Source: Marinobacter zhanjiangensis (GTDB taxonomy: Bacteria; Pseudomonadota; Gammaproteobacteria; Pseudomonadales; Oleiphilaceae). Taken from it: a DNA stretch of 64,000 nt. Each line of letters begins with the position of its first letter. The first letter of the stretch is position 1. Position numbers and translations under genes: made by a program. A model generated the notes under the pieces. That model was not told the origin of the DNA and ran no database searches. It worked only from the letters and a program-made list of their open reading frames with translations. Where the stretch lies: assembly GCF_014651935.1 (NCBI RefSeq), contig NZ_BMXV01000007.1, positions 186,001 to 250,000 on the forward strand, written 5' to 3'. Below, one piece after another: positions 63,176 through 64,000 of this stretch.

Positions 63176-64000
63176 TCATTTGACGAGATCCGGGAACAGC
63201 CAGGGCTCAGCGTGCTCAGGGATCGCCCAGCGAAGCGGTGCTGACTTGCTATCCGACACCAGCAAGCCCTCCTCTCTCATCAGACTGATCTGTCGACGCG
63301 CCGATCGTTCTGGAATGGCCATGGCTTCCAGGGCCTCGCCACGCTCCATCTCACCGGTGATAAAGGTGTTAAAAAGCACCGTAGAGGCCGTCGGCTTCAG
63401 GATCCCTGTGCCACTGTTAATCAGCCCTTCGTTTCGAGCCTTGATGTACGCATTGATGCGCTGCCTGATCGAGTTCAGATCGAGTACGTCGGTCATGTAC
63501 TCGGCCTGGTCCAGCGCCTGCTCCAGCATATAGCTGCAAAAACGGATAAGCCCTTCCTCGGACAACTGGCCGCGGCCATCCCGGTCACCCTTGCGCTTGA
63601 TATCGGCGGCGGCCAGCGCCCCTTTGTACTGGTCAGAGGTTCTGGCCAGGCCCCGGGCAATACACCACAGTCCATAGCTGTCGTAGTCAATGGCCTTCAG
63701 AGAGGCGTCCAGCCAGAGCCTGGCCACCCGACCATTACCATCGAGAAAGGGGTGGATCCACAACAGCCGATGATGCGCACACAGTACGGCGATCGTTTTC
63801 TGGGTCCCCCGGTACCGGTCGGCTGAGTACGTCTGGCAGAACCGGTCAACCAGGTCGCCCATATCGTCCGTGACTGGCGGCAGGTGTTGACCTACGGACA
63901 CTGGCCGCTGGCGCCACTGGCCGGGCTCGACCATCTCCTTCGTTCCGCTCTGCTCATCTCGAACGATCCTCAGGCTTTCCGGCAACTGCTCGTAGAGTTT
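63176..64000 (-). CDS. Fic family protein, 5'-truncated by window end
   Basis: At least 274 residues; the frame stays open to base 64000 and the gene continues beyond the window (the putative TTG at 63985 is not needed). The Fic active site is HPFLDGNGRVAR, a complete HxFx(D/E)GNGR motif, so it should transfer AMP or another nucleotide moiety to a protein target. A winged-helix-like C terminus is visible (SARRQISLMREEGLLVSDSKSAPLRW), typical of the DUF4172/Fic_N-HTH class that is often autoregulated. An inhibitory helix, if N-terminal, would be outside the window. The position at the end of an accessory cluster fits a toxin-antitoxin or regulatory role. Confidence 0.88.
   Translation of the reverse strand, partial: KLYEQLPESLRIVRDEQSGTKEMVEPGQWRQRPVSVGQHLPPVTDDMGDLVDRFCQTYSADRYRGTQKTIAVLCAHHRLLWIHPFLDGNGRVARLWLDASLKAIDYDSYGLWCIARGLARTSDQYKGALAAADIKRKGDRDGRGQLSEEGLIRFCSYMLEQALDQAEYMTDVLDLNSIRQRINAYIKARNEGLINSGTGILKPTASTVLFNTFITGEMERGEALEAMAIPERSARRQISLMREEGLLVSDSKSAPLRWAIPEHAEPWLFPDLVK

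Overview
The window looks like a chromosomal segment of a marine, GC-rich gammaproteobacterium, most likely Marinobacter or a close relative. This rests on the gene content and style (large porin, CbpA/CbpM, a urea ABC transporter fused to a urease operon, a group-1 Mrp antiporter with a joined A/B subunit, RAYT-type transposase); no rRNA or other phylogenetic marker is present, so the genus is inferred. I saw no tRNA, rRNA or CRISPR array.

Region 1-10.9 kb is housekeeping: the 3' part of a porin, a CYTH triphosphatase-like protein, MgtE, a potassium channel with an RCK-like domain, GlnE, IlvE, a DUF6165 protein, CbpA/CbpM and a 57-residue DUF6435 protein. Region 10.9-15.4 kb is a small regulated locus: two aspartate-rich DUF5666 lipoproteins surround a DUF6502 protein and a short protein that looks like a DUF6502 fragment. 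Three near-identical TGGGA-N6-TCCCA palindromes lie upstream of the first lipoprotein and at the start of the DUF6502 gene.

Region 15.5-38.6 kb holds a DsbA-like protein, TrhO, a solute-binding protein, a DUF523/DUF1722 protein, a membrane/glycosyltransferase pair, GloA, an unknown 517-residue protein, an EamA permease with lutABC (L-lactate oxidation), a ComEA-like protein, pncA/pncB (NAD salvage), a FemAB-like acyltransferase, a CpxRA-like two-component system, a YigZ protein, a DUF4136 lipoprotein, a Sui1/YciH protein and DadA. Region 38.6-44.4 kb is the minus-strand Mrp Na+/H+ antiporter operon (A/B, C, D, E, F, G).

Region 45-57.5 kb is a nitrogen-scavenging block: a textbook sigma-54 promoter, then urtABCDE (urea ABC uptake), ureDABCEFG (nickel urease and its maturation factors) and a HupE/UreJ permease, all on the plus strand. 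Several non-coding repeats sit inside it: a MITE-like element between urtB and urtC, a 184-bp tandem repeat between ureD and ureA, and two copies of a nested-hairpin element (ureB-ureC and ureF-ureG) whose stems show compensatory changes.

Region 57.6-64 kb is accessory and the most novel part. It has a signal-less GH24 lysozyme translationally coupled to an LprI-like lipoprotein, and a glycine-rich membrane-active candidate toxin coupled to a small membrane protein. Both pairs look like antibacterial effector/immunity pairs. The second pair is bracketed by about 160-bp direct repeats, next to a 42-bp triplicated sequence and a RAYT (HUH, Y1) transposase. Two small unknown genes and a Fic protein running off the window follow.
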